Shown here: one piece after another, positions 42,646-51,421 of the stretch | Layout: each line of letters opens with the position of its first letter | Position numbering within the stretch: position 1 is the first letter of the stretch | NCBI RefSeq assembly: GCF_011405515.1 | Contig: NZ_AP022671.1 | Span: forward strand, 1,922,001-1,986,000 | Reading direction: 5' to 3' | DNA from: Nitrospira sp. KM1 | GTDB lineage: Bacteria; Nitrospirota; Nitrospiria; Nitrospirales; Nitrospiraceae | DNA length: 64,000 nt | Notes under the pieces: generated by a model | What the model was told of the DNA's origin: nothing | The model's input: only the letters and a program-made list of their open reading frames with translations | Database searches by the model: none | Made by a program: the position numbers and the translations under genes

Positions 42646-43134
42646 ATGAAAGTTTTCGTGGTAGCCATCTTCGCGATTTCCGCACTAGGCCCCTCTGCCA
42701 ATGCGTGGAGCATGGGATCGTTCTTTGATGACACACGCTTGTGGGAGCCACTTTCGCCCCTGGCCCGACCTCAAGGGGACTCGGAACGGAAAGAGCCTTG
42801 GATCGTGCGGGAACAAGACATTGGATTTTCCAGTACTGTTCTGTCGGTCCTTCGGAATTCGAATGAGCCGCTCCCGGACAGACTCCTAATCAACCTTGGC
42901 GATGAACAGAACGTGAAGGTTCACTTCACGCATCGGACAAGCAGTCGAACAGGATCCACCGTCTTCCAGGGAACGATCGAGACGTCCCCCCCAGGAGACA
43001 TTCTATTGTCCGTACAGGGTGAGGCTGTCGCCGGAATCGTCAGAAAGGGAGATGCGACATGGCGGATCACGTATCGTGGAAGCGGGCGCCATCGATTGAT
43101 GCAGATCGACGTCGAAAAACTTCCACCTGACTGA
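42646..43134 (+). CDS. stand-alone secreted propeptide-like protein 1
   Basis: A 162-residue protein with a signal peptide (~1-22, AISALGPSANA) and one domain (~50-162) homologous to the propeptide region of the metalloprotease 86 bp upstream. It shares the PWI start, a G-x-V-x-G-x-I core (GEAVAGIVRKGD) and the final HRLMQIDVEKLPPD. It stops exactly at that PPD, where the protease would continue into its catalytic domain. No catalytic motif follows. Its length is identical to the second copy at 44941-45429. Start ATG 42646 lacks a clear ribosome site. It could act in trans as inhibitor or chaperone of the protease, or be a remnant of a duplicated protease gene. Confidence 0.7.
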   Translation: MKVFVVAIFAISALGPSANAWSMGSFFDDTRLWEPLSPLARPQGDSERKEPWIVREQDIGFSSTVLSVLRNSNEPLPDRLLINLGDEQNVKVHFTHRTSSRTGSTVFQGTIETSPPGDILLSVQGEAVAGIVRKGDATWRITYRGSGRHRLMQIDVEKLPPD

Positions 43135-43195
43135 ACCAACTTGGTTCCGGATCGGTGTTTGTGTCAGGTCAACGGTGGCGGGATACGAATATGCG

Positions 43196-43630
43196 TCAGA
43201 ATTGCAGGTAGTGATACGGACCAAACGTTCGGCGGCAACCGACCAGATAGTAGTGCCCGACCGCCGGGACTTCAACCGGCCTCACCCAACGAATGTCGAA
43301 GACCAGTAACGTTTTTCGGCCAAGGCTGTGTGAAGTATGAATCTCCAACATCTTGGTAGGAGCGGGCGATTTTTCCATCAGCAGCAACATCCCCTCCGTA
43401 CTCTGATCAAGCGTGACGGCATCGCCGACCTGGTCGGATACGGGACTCTCGCCCGGCGTCTCACTGGTTTCGTACGTGCAGGGCTGCCAATGTTCTACTC
43501 GCGGTTCGCGACGACGTTCCCCCGCGTCCCTCGGTGCAGCACTCACGCGTATCGAACCGCTCCTTAAGCCGGGCTGCCGTACGGCCTGTTCAATACGAGC
43601 TCGGTGTCGCTCGAAGAATTGTGTGATCAA
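43196..43630 (-). CDS. PilZ-like protein 1
   Basis: A 144-residue soluble protein related to the gene at 43805-44224. It has the PilZ-style basic motif RRREPRVEHWQPCTYE, a central LDQSTEGMLLLMEKSP that resembles the D/NxSxxG motif, and a C-terminal half IHTSHSLGRKTLLVFDIRWV ending in GPYHYLQF. PilZ domains bind c-di-GMP; the RxxxR and (D/N)xSxxG elements are present but diverged. The start is probably TTG 43630; no ATG or ribosome site is present in this frame after the upstream stop. Gene order places it between the two stand-alone propeptide-like genes, on the opposite strand. Confidence 0.6.
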   Translation of the reverse strand: MITQFFERHRARIEQAVRQPGLRSGSIRVSAAPRDAGERRREPRVEHWQPCTYETSETPGESPVSDQVGDAVTLDQSTEGMLLLMEKSPAPTKMLEIHTSHSLGRKTLLVFDIRWVRPVEVPAVGHYYLVGCRRTFGPYHYLQF

Positions 43631-43804
43631 GGCGTCCGCCCCATCGCTGGGGGCGCATTATGCCTTATCCCTTTTGTGTCCGCAACCTCGATGTGGAAGC
43701 CGCTGTAAGTCGATGCGCGATAATTCCATGCATTATGCGGGGTCTGAAATGAGATTGGCAGTGGGGGAAGACGGGATGTTGAGAGAATATCCGATTGGTG
43801 GACG

Positions 43805-44224
43805 TTAGAATTCCAGATATCGGCAGGGAGCGAGAATCCGGTGACATCCGACCATGAAATAATCACCCTTGGATTCAATGTGTATCGGCTGCGTCCAACT
43901 CACTTCGCATACCGATATCGCTTTGCGCCCAAGTGTTTCCGTCGTAAGAATTTCGAGATATTGCCGTGATTTTGGGGCTTGAGTCATCAGCAGCAACATC
44001 CCTCCTGAGCTTCGATTAATTGCATACGCCTCACCCATCTTGTGGGAAATCGCTGTATCGCCGGAAGCCTCGACCATCTCATAGGTGCAGCGTTCAAAGA
44101 AGAACTCTCTTCTTTCCTGCCGCCGCTCATCCCGACACCCTGCACCAGGCCACGACATGGGAATCTGACCAGCTATTTTGCTATCCGTAGAAAAATGTGG
44201 CATTCCGTCTCCGGAGATGGGCAT
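43805..44224 (-). CDS. PilZ-like protein 2
   Basis: A 139-residue soluble paralogue of the preceding protein. It has RQERREFFFERCTYEMVEAS (PilZ RxxxR-like), YAINRSSGGMLLLMTQAP (NxSxGG) and a matching C-terminal half EILTTETLGRKAISV...CEVSWTQPI ending in PCRYLEF. The start ATG 44224 has CAGGAG seven bases upstream. The two paralogues are in tandem with 174 bp between them, and the intervening stretch holds no convincing gene. Their proximity to secreted protease-related genes suggests a link between c-di-GMP and secretion or surface functions, which is inference. Confidence 0.7.
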   Translation of the reverse strand: MPISGDGMPHFSTDSKIAGQIPMSWPGAGCRDERRQERREFFFERCTYEMVEASGDTAISHKMGEAYAINRSSGGMLLLMTQAPKSRQYLEILTTETLGRKAISVCEVSWTQPIHIESKGDYFMVGCHRILAPCRYLEF

Positions 44225-44940
44225 TGGTCGACTCCTGAGTTGGAGGAAACACGCTGAATAGCCGGCTTGCTGGATTGACGTCTAGTCTAGACAGAGCAAG
44301 GGACGTACCTGCAAGGCTATAGAATCGACACTGTTTCTTGAGGCATTGCGGATCGCTTTAGAGGCGACCAGCCTATTCCGAATGCCTGATTGCAACAGAG
44401 AGAGGATGAAGTAGAGCGGTTCTTTGTCTACATAGTTGATATTACTGGCGTCAGAGTGAGTGTACTCACAAACCTACAATGAGAAGGAATTTTCCTTCAC
44501 CAGCATCGCCATTAATATAATTTCTAGTTCTTCTTATCGACAATAATGACTAAGACCCCGAATGAGCCTCCCCCTTGACACTGACAGGGAATCGTCGAAG
44601 TATACGCACTCATTTGTGAAATCAATAGGATCGTCTTTTAAAGTACCTTCTGCTTATGACCCGTCCGGAATTTCTTGCTGAATGGTCGGGTGCGTCGCCC
44701 GACGAATACCTGAGCAGTTTGCTCGAACTTGCCGCTCCGCTTCAAACTCTCATGACCACGCTTTCACCTGTTCATTTGGATGAAGTCACACGGTTGATCT
44801 TTCGTACCGCGGCCACCTACCGGAACGGAACCGCATCGTGTTTCCGATTGCAGTCAGGATAGTCAGTGCGCGGAAGGCGCATTGATGCCATTTGGAGATA
44901 GGCCTTTCAGTCTCATATCTACGCAGCAGTTGGTGATCGT
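44225..44940. other. AT-richer intergenic region with palindrome and a doubtful short ORF
   Basis: This 716-bp stretch is less GC-rich than its surroundings. It contains an inverted repeat GTGAGT-GT-ACTCAC (44456-44469). A 68-codon open frame at 44656-44862 (plus strand, beginning MTRPEFLAEW) has no ribosome site and no recognised domain; I leave it as possible but unsupported. No RNA gene was recognised. Confidence 0.5.
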
Positions 44941-45429
44941 ATGGATATCGGAACGCAACTGGGTCGCGTCTGGCTAGCAGCCGTGGCGTTCCTGATCGTC
45001 GATCCCATCCCTGTCTTTGCCGAGGCGGTGACTTCTCTGCAACTGTGGGGGGAGGCACCTGCACAAGAACAACCTCTTCCTCCGAAAAAGGCGTGGGTGA
45101 TTCGCGAACGGGAGATCGCTTTTGATCCTCAATCGTTGGCAATCATGAAGGACGCAACGGCAAGACCTCATCCATCGGTGCGAATCGAACTGTTTCAGCA
45201 TCAAGGGTATGAGTTAGATGTAACTTCGACTGTTTCCCGCATGAGCAATCTTTCAACTGTGCGAGGGACGCTGAAGAGCATCGACCGGTCGACATGGTCA
45301 CTTCTGATCAATGGCAACCTCGTGAGCGGCACTATCCAAATCGAGGGACGTCAATTTCGAGTCGAACACGTCCAAAACGGTCGCCACAGGCTCCTCGAAA
45401 TCGATCCGGCTAAAGTGCCTCCCGATTGA
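44941..45429 (+). CDS. stand-alone secreted propeptide-like protein 2
   Basis: A 162-residue protein with a signal peptide (~1-28) and one domain (~50-162) homologous to the metalloprotease propeptide and to the protein at 42646-43134. It shares AWVIREREIAF (compare PWIVREQDIGF), the G-x-L-V-S-G-x-I core and HRLLEIDPAKVPPD at the end. It stops exactly at PPD. The sequence is diverged enough (low overall identity) to show that it is an old, retained gene and not a recent duplicate. The nearest downstream gene is DUF488, 72 bp away. Start ATG 44941 has a weak GGTGA upstream. Confidence 0.7.
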   Translation: MDIGTQLGRVWLAAVAFLIVDPIPVFAEAVTSLQLWGEAPAQEQPLPPKKAWVIREREIAFDPQSLAIMKDATARPHPSVRIELFQHQGYELDVTSTVSRMSNLSTVRGTLKSIDRSTWSLLINGNLVSGTIQIEGRQFRVEHVQNGRHRLLEIDPAKVPPD

Positions 45430-45501
45430 TCACCTCCCCCGACATTGGCCCTCCTCAGGGGAGTGGCGCTTCATCCAGACACATGACACACTTGACACAT
45501 C

Positions 45502-46050
45502 ATGCCCGGCATCCTCTGGACCATCGGTCATTCGACCAGACCCGTCGATGAGTTCATCGACCTGCTACGGGCCCATGACGTGCTGCAAGTCATAGATGTC
45601 CGGACTATTCCGCGGTCCCGGCACAATCCTCAGTTCAATTCCAACTGCCTGGCAACAAGCTTGACGTTGGCCGGTCTCGTCTATGGACTGTCCCCGGAAC
45701 TCGGCGGATTACGAAAACCTTCCAAGAATTCGATCAATACCGGGTGGAGAAATGCGAGCTTTCGAGGGTATGCCGATTATATGCAAACGGATGCATTTTG
45801 GAATGCACTGGAAAATCTCATTCATCAGAGTGCCGCGCGAGCGACGGCCGTCATGTGTGCGGAAGCCGTGCCGTGGCGCTGTCACCGGTCATTGATCGCC
45901 GATGCCGTCTCATTACGCGGCTGGAAGGTCCGGCACATTCTCTCCAGCCGGAAGGTACGACAGCACGTCTTGACGGCATTCGCCGTAGTTGATCACGGCA
46001 AAGTGCGCTATCCTGCACCGGTCGAACAGAGTCCACCCGAACTGTTTTGA
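45502..46050 (+). CDS. DUF488 domain protein
   Basis: A 182-residue soluble protein of the DUF488 family. It has TIGHSTRPVDEFIDLLR at the N terminus, VIDVRTIPRSRHNPQFN, and a second conserved part with MCAEAVPWRCHRSLIADAV and Cys/His residues. Members often accompany DNA repair or restriction genes, but their activity is not established. It is complete, starting at ATG 45502 without a clear ribosome site. It probably does not belong functionally with the propeptide-like gene before it. Confidence 0.9.
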   Translation: MPGILWTIGHSTRPVDEFIDLLRAHDVLQVIDVRTIPRSRHNPQFNSNCLATSLTLAGLVYGLSPELGGLRKPSKNSINTGWRNASFRGYADYMQTDAFWNALENLIHQSAARATAVMCAEAVPWRCHRSLIADAVSLRGWKVRHILSSRKVRQHVLTAFAVVDHGKVRYPAPVEQSPPELF

Positions 46051-46412
46051 TTCAAAGCGGTATAGCATCCTGCGAAGGAACCGCAGGATTCGTGATTCCT
46101 TCGTTGGCGCTTCTGCCGCTGGCACAGAAGGATTTAGTCCACGGCTACGATGAGTACTTTCAGAATAGAGGTGCGATGTCCGGCGCTCTGACTCATGCGG
46201 TAACCTGTGCCCTTACGTGTTGCCACGATGCTGCTTTAATCTCGGCGCCCTGTTGACGAGATCTCGGTTGTATTGATAGATGGGAAAGGGCGACCTGTGC
46301 TGCTCGCCTAAAATGAATCTACAGTGTGATGGAGTCGAAACGTAAGGCGGACGCTGCCGGGAACGCGATCGACCGGCTCCGACCATTTCGATAGCCCAGT
46401 TTGGAATCGCCT
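46051..46412. other. intergenic region, no gene recognised
   Basis: This 362-bp stretch holds only short open frames without ribosome sites. A small inverted repeat (ATCCTGCGAAGG and CCGCAGGAT, around 46067-46090) follows the DUF488 gene and could act as a weak terminator. The promoter of arsS probably lies near the right end. Confidence 0.4.
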
Positions 46413-47459
46413 ATGACGTTGACTTTGCTTAAACGGAACAATCCGTTGGCTTCGGCCGCGACACAACTTCAGTTATTGGCGGAAAGCGAGGCCGTTCCTC
46501 CGTTTAACGTGCGACTCAATCAGTCCGGCCTGTTTCCTCTTCAGGCGACAGGGATTAGCGTCCTTCAACTCAACGTTGGCAAACTGTGCAATCAGACCTG
46601 CCGGCACTGCCATGTAGACGCCGGTCCCGATCGAACCGAGACCATGTCCCGTGAAACGGCAGAGCTGTGTATCAAAGCGTTATCAAAGACCGACATTCCA
46701 ACCGTGGATATCACCGGGGGAGCGCCGGAACTGAACCCTCATTTCCGGTGGCTGGTCGAGCAGAGCCGCTCGTTGGGCCGTCATGTGATAGATCGCTGCA
46801 ATCTTTCGGTGCTGCTTCTTCCTTCGCAATCAGATCTCGGCGACTTTCTTGCAAGTCATCGAGTCGAGATTGTCGCGTCGCTTCCGTACTATCGTCCTGC
46901 CCAGACGGATGCCCAGCGCGGAGCGGGAGTGTTCGATAAATCGATTGAGGGATTGCAACTGCTCAACCGCCTGGGGTACGGCCTTCCTGAAAGCGATCTG
47001 ATCCTGAACCTCGTTTACAATCCGGTCGGAGCATTTCTTCCTCCGAACCAAGACTCCATTGAGCGTCAGTTTCGGCGCGAACTGGCGAGTCGTCACGGCA
47101 TCCAGTTCACCCGCCTCTTCACGATCACCAATATGCCGATCAGCCGTTTCTTGGAATTTCTCGTCACGAGCGAGAATTTCGACGGCTATATGTCGCGACT
47201 TGCCAGCGCCTTCAATCCCGCTGCCGTGGCGGGAGTCATGTGCCGCTACACGCTGTCTGTGGGATGGGATGGGACGCTCTATGATTGTGACTTTAACCAG
47301 ATGTTGAATCTTCGCGTCGGCTCGGAAATGCCGGGACACATCCGAGACTTCGATCCTGCGAAGCTATACCACCGCCTGATCGTCACGCGTAACCATTGCT
47401 TCGGCTGCACAGCTGGAGCCGGTTCCTCCTGCGGTGGGACTGTGACCACGTCGCCATGA
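46413..47459 (+). CDS. arsS: arsenosugar biosynthesis radical SAM protein ArsS-like
   Basis: A 348-residue radical SAM enzyme. The cluster motif CNQTCRHC is followed by HVDAGPDRTETM, as in the ArsS (TIGR04167) family. The C-terminal half (DUF3641-type) has NPVGAFLPPNQ, a GVMCRYTLSVGWDGTLYDCD segment and C-x2-C pairs near the end (CFGCTAGAGSSCGG). ArsS is thought to transfer a 5'-deoxyadenosyl group to dimethylarsenite in arsenosugar formation. No arsM is adjacent. The likely partner glycosyltransferase genes are 24 kb away (20788-22225). The start is ATG 46413 with no clear ribosome site. Confidence 0.9.
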   Translation: MTLTLLKRNNPLASAATQLQLLAESEAVPPFNVRLNQSGLFPLQATGISVLQLNVGKLCNQTCRHCHVDAGPDRTETMSRETAELCIKALSKTDIPTVDITGGAPELNPHFRWLVEQSRSLGRHVIDRCNLSVLLLPSQSDLGDFLASHRVEIVASLPYYRPAQTDAQRGAGVFDKSIEGLQLLNRLGYGLPESDLILNLVYNPVGAFLPPNQDSIERQFRRELASRHGIQFTRLFTITNMPISRFLEFLVTSENFDGYMSRLASAFNPAAVAGVMCRYTLSVGWDGTLYDCDFNQMLNLRVGSEMPGHIRDFDPAKLYHRLIVTRNHCFGCTAGAGSSCGGTVTTSP

Positions 47460-47699
47460 GCATAACGCACGGGGCCGAACGCCGTTGATTGAGGACAACG
47501 CGAGTCCCCATGTGACAATCGCCATGGCCGCCAAAAACCGGAGGCAGCCTCCCTCGTTTTTTCGCTCAGTGGGTCCCCGAGCGTCGTAGCCACCTCATGG
47601 TGGGCCAGGAACGTGACCAGGGCCTCTCTGACTTGCTCCCTTCTCAAACACTCTGATATGGTGGCGAGAAATCTTCCTATTGGCTAGAGGACATTGTGC

Positions 47700-48734
47700 A
47701 TGGTGTGGGACCCAAAAGATCCTTGGAGCAAGAGAAGCGACCCGCTTGAAGATGCCCTGAGACAAGCCCGGACACAATTCCAAGCCATTCTTCCTTCGGG
47801 CGGGCTGAGAAACATTCTCCTCGTCGGGCTTCTGATCTTTTTGGTCTGGCAAAGCGCATTTATCGTCGGTCCCGACGAAGAAGGTGTCGTCAAGCGTTTT
47901 GGCATTCCAGTCCGTACGCTCGGGCCAGGACCCCACATGAAAATTCCACTTCTTGAAACGGTACTCCAACCTAAAGTCGCCAAACTCCACCGAGTGGAGA
48001 TTGGTTTTCGCACTGACCGCCAAAACCGCCAGCAAATGATCTCACAAGAAGCGCTCATGCTAACCGGAGATATGAATATTCTCGCCATCGAGTTCATCGT
48101 GCAATACAAGATCAAGGCGTCCGCCGATTATCTGTTCAACGTGGCCGAAATTCACGACACGATCGGCAAGGCCGCGGAAGCTTCAATGCGAGAAGTGATT
48201 GGGAAAAGCAAGATTGACGAGGCCCTGACGACCGGCAAAGCGCAGATTCAACAAGACACGCAGGATCTTTTGCAAAAAATCTTGGATCAGTACCATACCG
48301 GCGTCCAAGTTGCCGCGGTTCAGTTACAGGACGTGGATCCACCGGAAGCGGTCGCCGCCGCCTTTAAAGATGTGACGAACGCGAAGGAGGATCGTGAAAA
48401 ACTGATCAATCAAGCCATCGGATATCGAAACGACATCCTGCCGAAGGCCAAAGGAGAAGCCGCGCAGATCGTCAACCAGGCCAAGGGCTATTCCCAAGCC
48501 CGCGTGAACCGGGCGTTGGGTGAGACGAATAGATTCCTGGCCACGCTCAAAGAGTACAACCAGGCCAAGGATATCATCAGCAAGAGAATTTATATCGAAA
48601 CCATGGAAGAGATCATGCCCAAGATGGAGAAGATCATCATTGATGGGAAAGCAGGGGAACGGCTGCTCCCCTACTTGCCGCTTGATCGTCCATCCAAGAA
48701 GCAGACCCCTCCCGCTGAGGGTTCGAAATCATGA
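47700..48734 (+). CDS. hflK: FtsH protease modulator HflK
   Basis: A 344-residue membrane protein of the SPFH/band-7 family. An N-terminal cytoplasmic segment is followed by one TM (~40-58), FIVGPDEEGVVKRFGIPV and a band-7 domain, then a coiled coil with QVAAVQLQDVDPPEAV and AKGYSQARVNRALGE motifs specific to HflK. With HflC it forms a large cage around FtsH in the inner membrane. ATG 47700 is the start (AGAGGA eight bases upstream); a TTG six bases earlier is unlikely. The stop overlaps the hflC start (ATGA). Confidence 0.95.
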   Translation: MVWDPKDPWSKRSDPLEDALRQARTQFQAILPSGGLRNILLVGLLIFLVWQSAFIVGPDEEGVVKRFGIPVRTLGPGPHMKIPLLETVLQPKVAKLHRVEIGFRTDRQNRQQMISQEALMLTGDMNILAIEFIVQYKIKASADYLFNVAEIHDTIGKAAEASMREVIGKSKIDEALTTGKAQIQQDTQDLLQKILDQYHTGVQVAAVQLQDVDPPEAVAAAFKDVTNAKEDREKLINQAIGYRNDILPKAKGEAAQIVNQAKGYSQARVNRALGETNRFLATLKEYNQAKDIISKRIYIETMEEIMPKMEKIIIDGKAGERLLPYLPLDRPSKKQTPPAEGSKS

Positions 48735-49591
48735 CAAAGCAGGGATTTGTCATCGCACTAGGCGCCGTCTTCGTTGGATTGCTGATCGTAGGCGCATCCC
48801 CGCTCTTCGTCGTGGACGTGACGCAGACGGCCATCGTCGTTCAACTCGGCAAACCGATTCGCACGGTGACGGAACCCGGATTGTACCTCAAGATGCCGTT
48901 CGTGCAGGATGTCACCTATTTCGACAAACGCCTTCTTGACTATGACTCAGACGCCCAGGACGTCATCACGGAGGATAAAAAGACCTTGCTGCTCGACAAT
49001 TTTGCCAAATGGCGGATTACCGATCCACTCAAAGTCTATCAAAACTTTCAAAGTCAACGAGGGGCTCTTCAACGTTTACATGACATCATCTATTCGGAGT
49101 TGAGGGTCGAGCTTGGACGACATGATCTCTTGGAAATCGTTTCCACCGCACGCGCGGAACTGATGAAGGTCGTCACGCAGCGATCGAATGAAAAAGCATC
49201 GGCCTATGGAATCGAGATCCAGGATGTGAGGATCAAGCGGGCGGACCTTCCGCAGGAGAATGAAAAAACAGTGTTCCAACGGATGCAAGCGGAAAGAGAG
49301 CAGCAAGCCAAACAATATCGGGCGGAAGGAGCCGAAGAAGCGCAAAAAATCCGTTCTGAAGCCGAAAAGGATAAGGAAATCTTGTTAGCGCAAGCCTATA
49401 AAGAATCTGAAGAAAACAGGGGAACGGGGGATGCGAAAGCATTCCGCATCTATGCCGACGCGTATCGTCAGGACCAAAAGTTCTTTGATTTTACTCGCTC
49501 AATGGAAGCGTACAAACGATCCTTCGATGACAAGTCAACGGTCGTGATGAGCCCTGATTCAGAGTTCTTTCACTATCTGAAACAACGATGA
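48731..49591 (+). CDS. hflC: FtsH protease modulator HflC
   Basis: A 286-residue SPFH membrane protein with one N-terminal TM (~5-27), VVDVTQTAIVVQLGKPIRTV, a band-7 domain (~25-210) and a charged coiled coil (ERMQAEREQQAKQYRAEGAE-type). The segment DIKRADLPQE-like (VRIKRADLPQENEKTVFQRM) and the C-terminal FFDFTRSMEAYKRSF are typical of HflC. It is coupled to hflK and forms the complex that restrains FtsH. Its stop codon lies 5 bp from the end of the convergent fhs gene. Confidence 0.95.
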   Translation: MTKQGFVIALGAVFVGLLIVGASPLFVVDVTQTAIVVQLGKPIRTVTEPGLYLKMPFVQDVTYFDKRLLDYDSDAQDVITEDKKTLLLDNFAKWRITDPLKVYQNFQSQRGALQRLHDIIYSELRVELGRHDLLEIVSTARAELMKVVTQRSNEKASAYGIEIQDVRIKRADLPQENEKTVFQRMQAEREQQAKQYRAEGAEEAQKIRSEAEKDKEILLAQAYKESEENRGTGDAKAFRIYADAYRQDQKFFDFTRSMEAYKRSFDDKSTVVMSPDSEFFHYLKQR

Positions 49592-49595
49592 TTCC

Positions 49596-51278
49596 CTAGA
49601 AAAGCCCCACGACTTGTCCGGTCAGAGGATCGCAATCGATCCTTTCTCCTGCCGGTCTCTTCGGCAATCCCGGCATCAACTGCATGCCTGAACACACGGC
49701 CGTTAGGAAGCCTGCTCCCGCGAGGAGTCGAACCTCCGTAACCGGCAGGGTAAAGTTCTTCGGGCGTCCCTTCAACATGGGATCGTGTGACAGCGATAAG
49801 GCGGTTTTAGCCATACACACGGGAAGCTGAGCATATCCCATCTCCTCAGCCATGGAGATTTGATGCTCCACGTTGGCCTCATAGGAGACAGCAGCGGCGC
49901 CGTACATGCGCATGGCAATCGTTTCGATTTTCTTCTTGATCGGCCAGGATTGATCGTAAAGATGTGTAAACTCTGCCTGCTGGTCAGCCGCCCGAACAAT
50001 TGCATGGGCCAATTCTTCAGATCCCCGACCACCTTCGGCATAATGGGTGGAGATCGCTGCCTCTTTTGCGCCAACCTTCAGCGACTCCCTGCACACCCAT
50101 TCCAGTTCATCCACCGGGTCATCCTTGAAGGCGTTCAGGGCTACGACGACCGGAACGCCATGAGCACGCACATTCTCAATGTGCTGGATGAGATTACAGA
50201 ATCCTTTCTCGAGGGCTTGACGATTTGGACCCGTGAGGGAATCCGGAAGTGCGCTTCCTGCTTTAGCTGGTCCACCGCCTCCGTGCAGCTTGAGCGCACG
50301 CAGCGTGGCCACGACGACAACTGCGGCCGGTTTAAGCCCTGAAATCCGGCACTTAATATTAAAGAACTTCTCTGCACCCAAGTCACTCCCGAAACCGGCT
50401 TCAGTCACAACATACTCTGCGCAACGCAACGCCAGAAAATCTGAAACGATCGAGCAATTCCCATGAGCAATGTTTCCAAACGGTCCGGTATGGACAAAAG
50501 CGGGTGTACCTTCAGTGGTCTGGACCAAGTTGGGCAACAAGGCATCCTTGAGTAGGACGCTCATGGAACCCGCACAGCCCAACTCTTCGGCTCGAACGGG
50601 CCGACGAGGTGACGCGAATCCCACTACAATTTCGGCGAGCCTTTTTCTGAGATCGGCGTGATGAGCGGACAATGCCAGAACGGCCATGACTTCTGAAGCT
50701 TCCGTAATCACAAATTGTGAGTTACGTCTTCCTGGTCCGTCGCCCAGAACGATGCCTCTCAAGGCACGATCACTTATGCTTCCAACACGCGGCCATGTGA
50801 TAGACGCCGGGTCAATACCCAAGGCATTTCCATGAAATATATGATTGTCTACAAATGCCGACAATAAGTTGTGGCTCGCCGCCACAGCATGAGCATCGCC
50901 GGTCAGATGCAGGTTAATTTCGTCCATTGGAACTATCTGTGAACGTCCTCCTCCGGTACCTCCCCCTTTAATTCCGAAAACTGGGCCGAGAGACGGCTGT
51001 CGAAGTGTGACGACGGCTCGATGCCCGAGGCGGCACAAGCCCATTGTCAGGCCAATGGACGTCGTGGTTTTGCCCTCTCCCAAGGGGGTTGGATTAATCG
51101 CCGTCACTAAGATGTATTTGCCCTGCGAATTGCCCTCCAGTCTCCTGAAGGCGCTTGGTAAGACCTTTGCTTTATATTTTCCGTAGCAATCAAGGTCTTC
51201 TTTCGATAAACCGATTTGTGCAGCGACGTCTTGAATGTGAAGAGGCTGATCTACCCTAAGGACTTCTGATCCTGTCAT
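49596..51278 (-). CDS. fhs: formate-tetrahydrofolate ligase
   Basis: A 560-residue enzyme that joins formate and tetrahydrofolate with ATP to give 10-formyl-THF. The P-loop is NPTPLGEGKTTTSIGLT, followed by RQPSLGPVFGIKGGGTGGG and DEINLHLTGDAHAVAASHNL. The C-terminal part has QISMAEEMGYAQLPVCMAKT and the final GAGFLTAVCSGMQLMPGLPK. All family motifs are intact. It supplies C1 units to purines and thymidylate and, in some autotrophs, to glycine synthesis. The ATG is at 51278; the gene stands alone, bounded upstream by the M23 gene terminator. Confidence 0.97.
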   Translation of the reverse strand: MTGSEVLRVDQPLHIQDVAAQIGLSKEDLDCYGKYKAKVLPSAFRRLEGNSQGKYILVTAINPTPLGEGKTTTSIGLTMGLCRLGHRAVVTLRQPSLGPVFGIKGGGTGGGRSQIVPMDEINLHLTGDAHAVAASHNLLSAFVDNHIFHGNALGIDPASITWPRVGSISDRALRGIVLGDGPGRRNSQFVITEASEVMAVLALSAHHADLRKRLAEIVVGFASPRRPVRAEELGCAGSMSVLLKDALLPNLVQTTEGTPAFVHTGPFGNIAHGNCSIVSDFLALRCAEYVVTEAGFGSDLGAEKFFNIKCRISGLKPAAVVVVATLRALKLHGGGGPAKAGSALPDSLTGPNRQALEKGFCNLIQHIENVRAHGVPVVVALNAFKDDPVDELEWVCRESLKVGAKEAAISTHYAEGGRGSEELAHAIVRAADQQAEFTHLYDQSWPIKKKIETIAMRMYGAAAVSYEANVEHQISMAEEMGYAQLPVCMAKTALSLSHDPMLKGRPKNFTLPVTEVRLLAGAGFLTAVCSGMQLMPGLPKRPAGERIDCDPLTGQVVGLF

Positions 51279-51342
51279 GGTCTAATACTCGGACAAGTCT
51301 CTAATACTGTTTATGCCAATGCATGTGGGCTCAATTGCTTAT

Positions 51343-51391
51343 CAACAAACAAAACGCGCAACGGATCTGACGAGATCGATCCCTTGCGCGT
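51343..51391 (-). terminator. Rho-independent terminator of the M23 peptidase gene
   Basis: Read on the minus strand, the stem is ACGCGCAA / TTGCGCGT with an inner GGATC / GATCC pair, about 30 bp downstream of the M23 peptidase stop. It is followed by the U-rich tail TTTTGTTTGTT. Confidence 0.8.
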
Positions 51392-51421
51392 CTTACAACC
51401 GCCAGAAGCTTTGACTTTGAG

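Noticed and set aside
44656-44862. 68-residue open frame (MTRPEFLAEW...)
   Set aside because: No ribosome site, no domain; kept only as a doubtful note in the intergenic entry.
46047-46256. 69-residue frame after DUF488
   Set aside because: No ribosome site, cysteine-rich composition without pattern; nothing supports coding.
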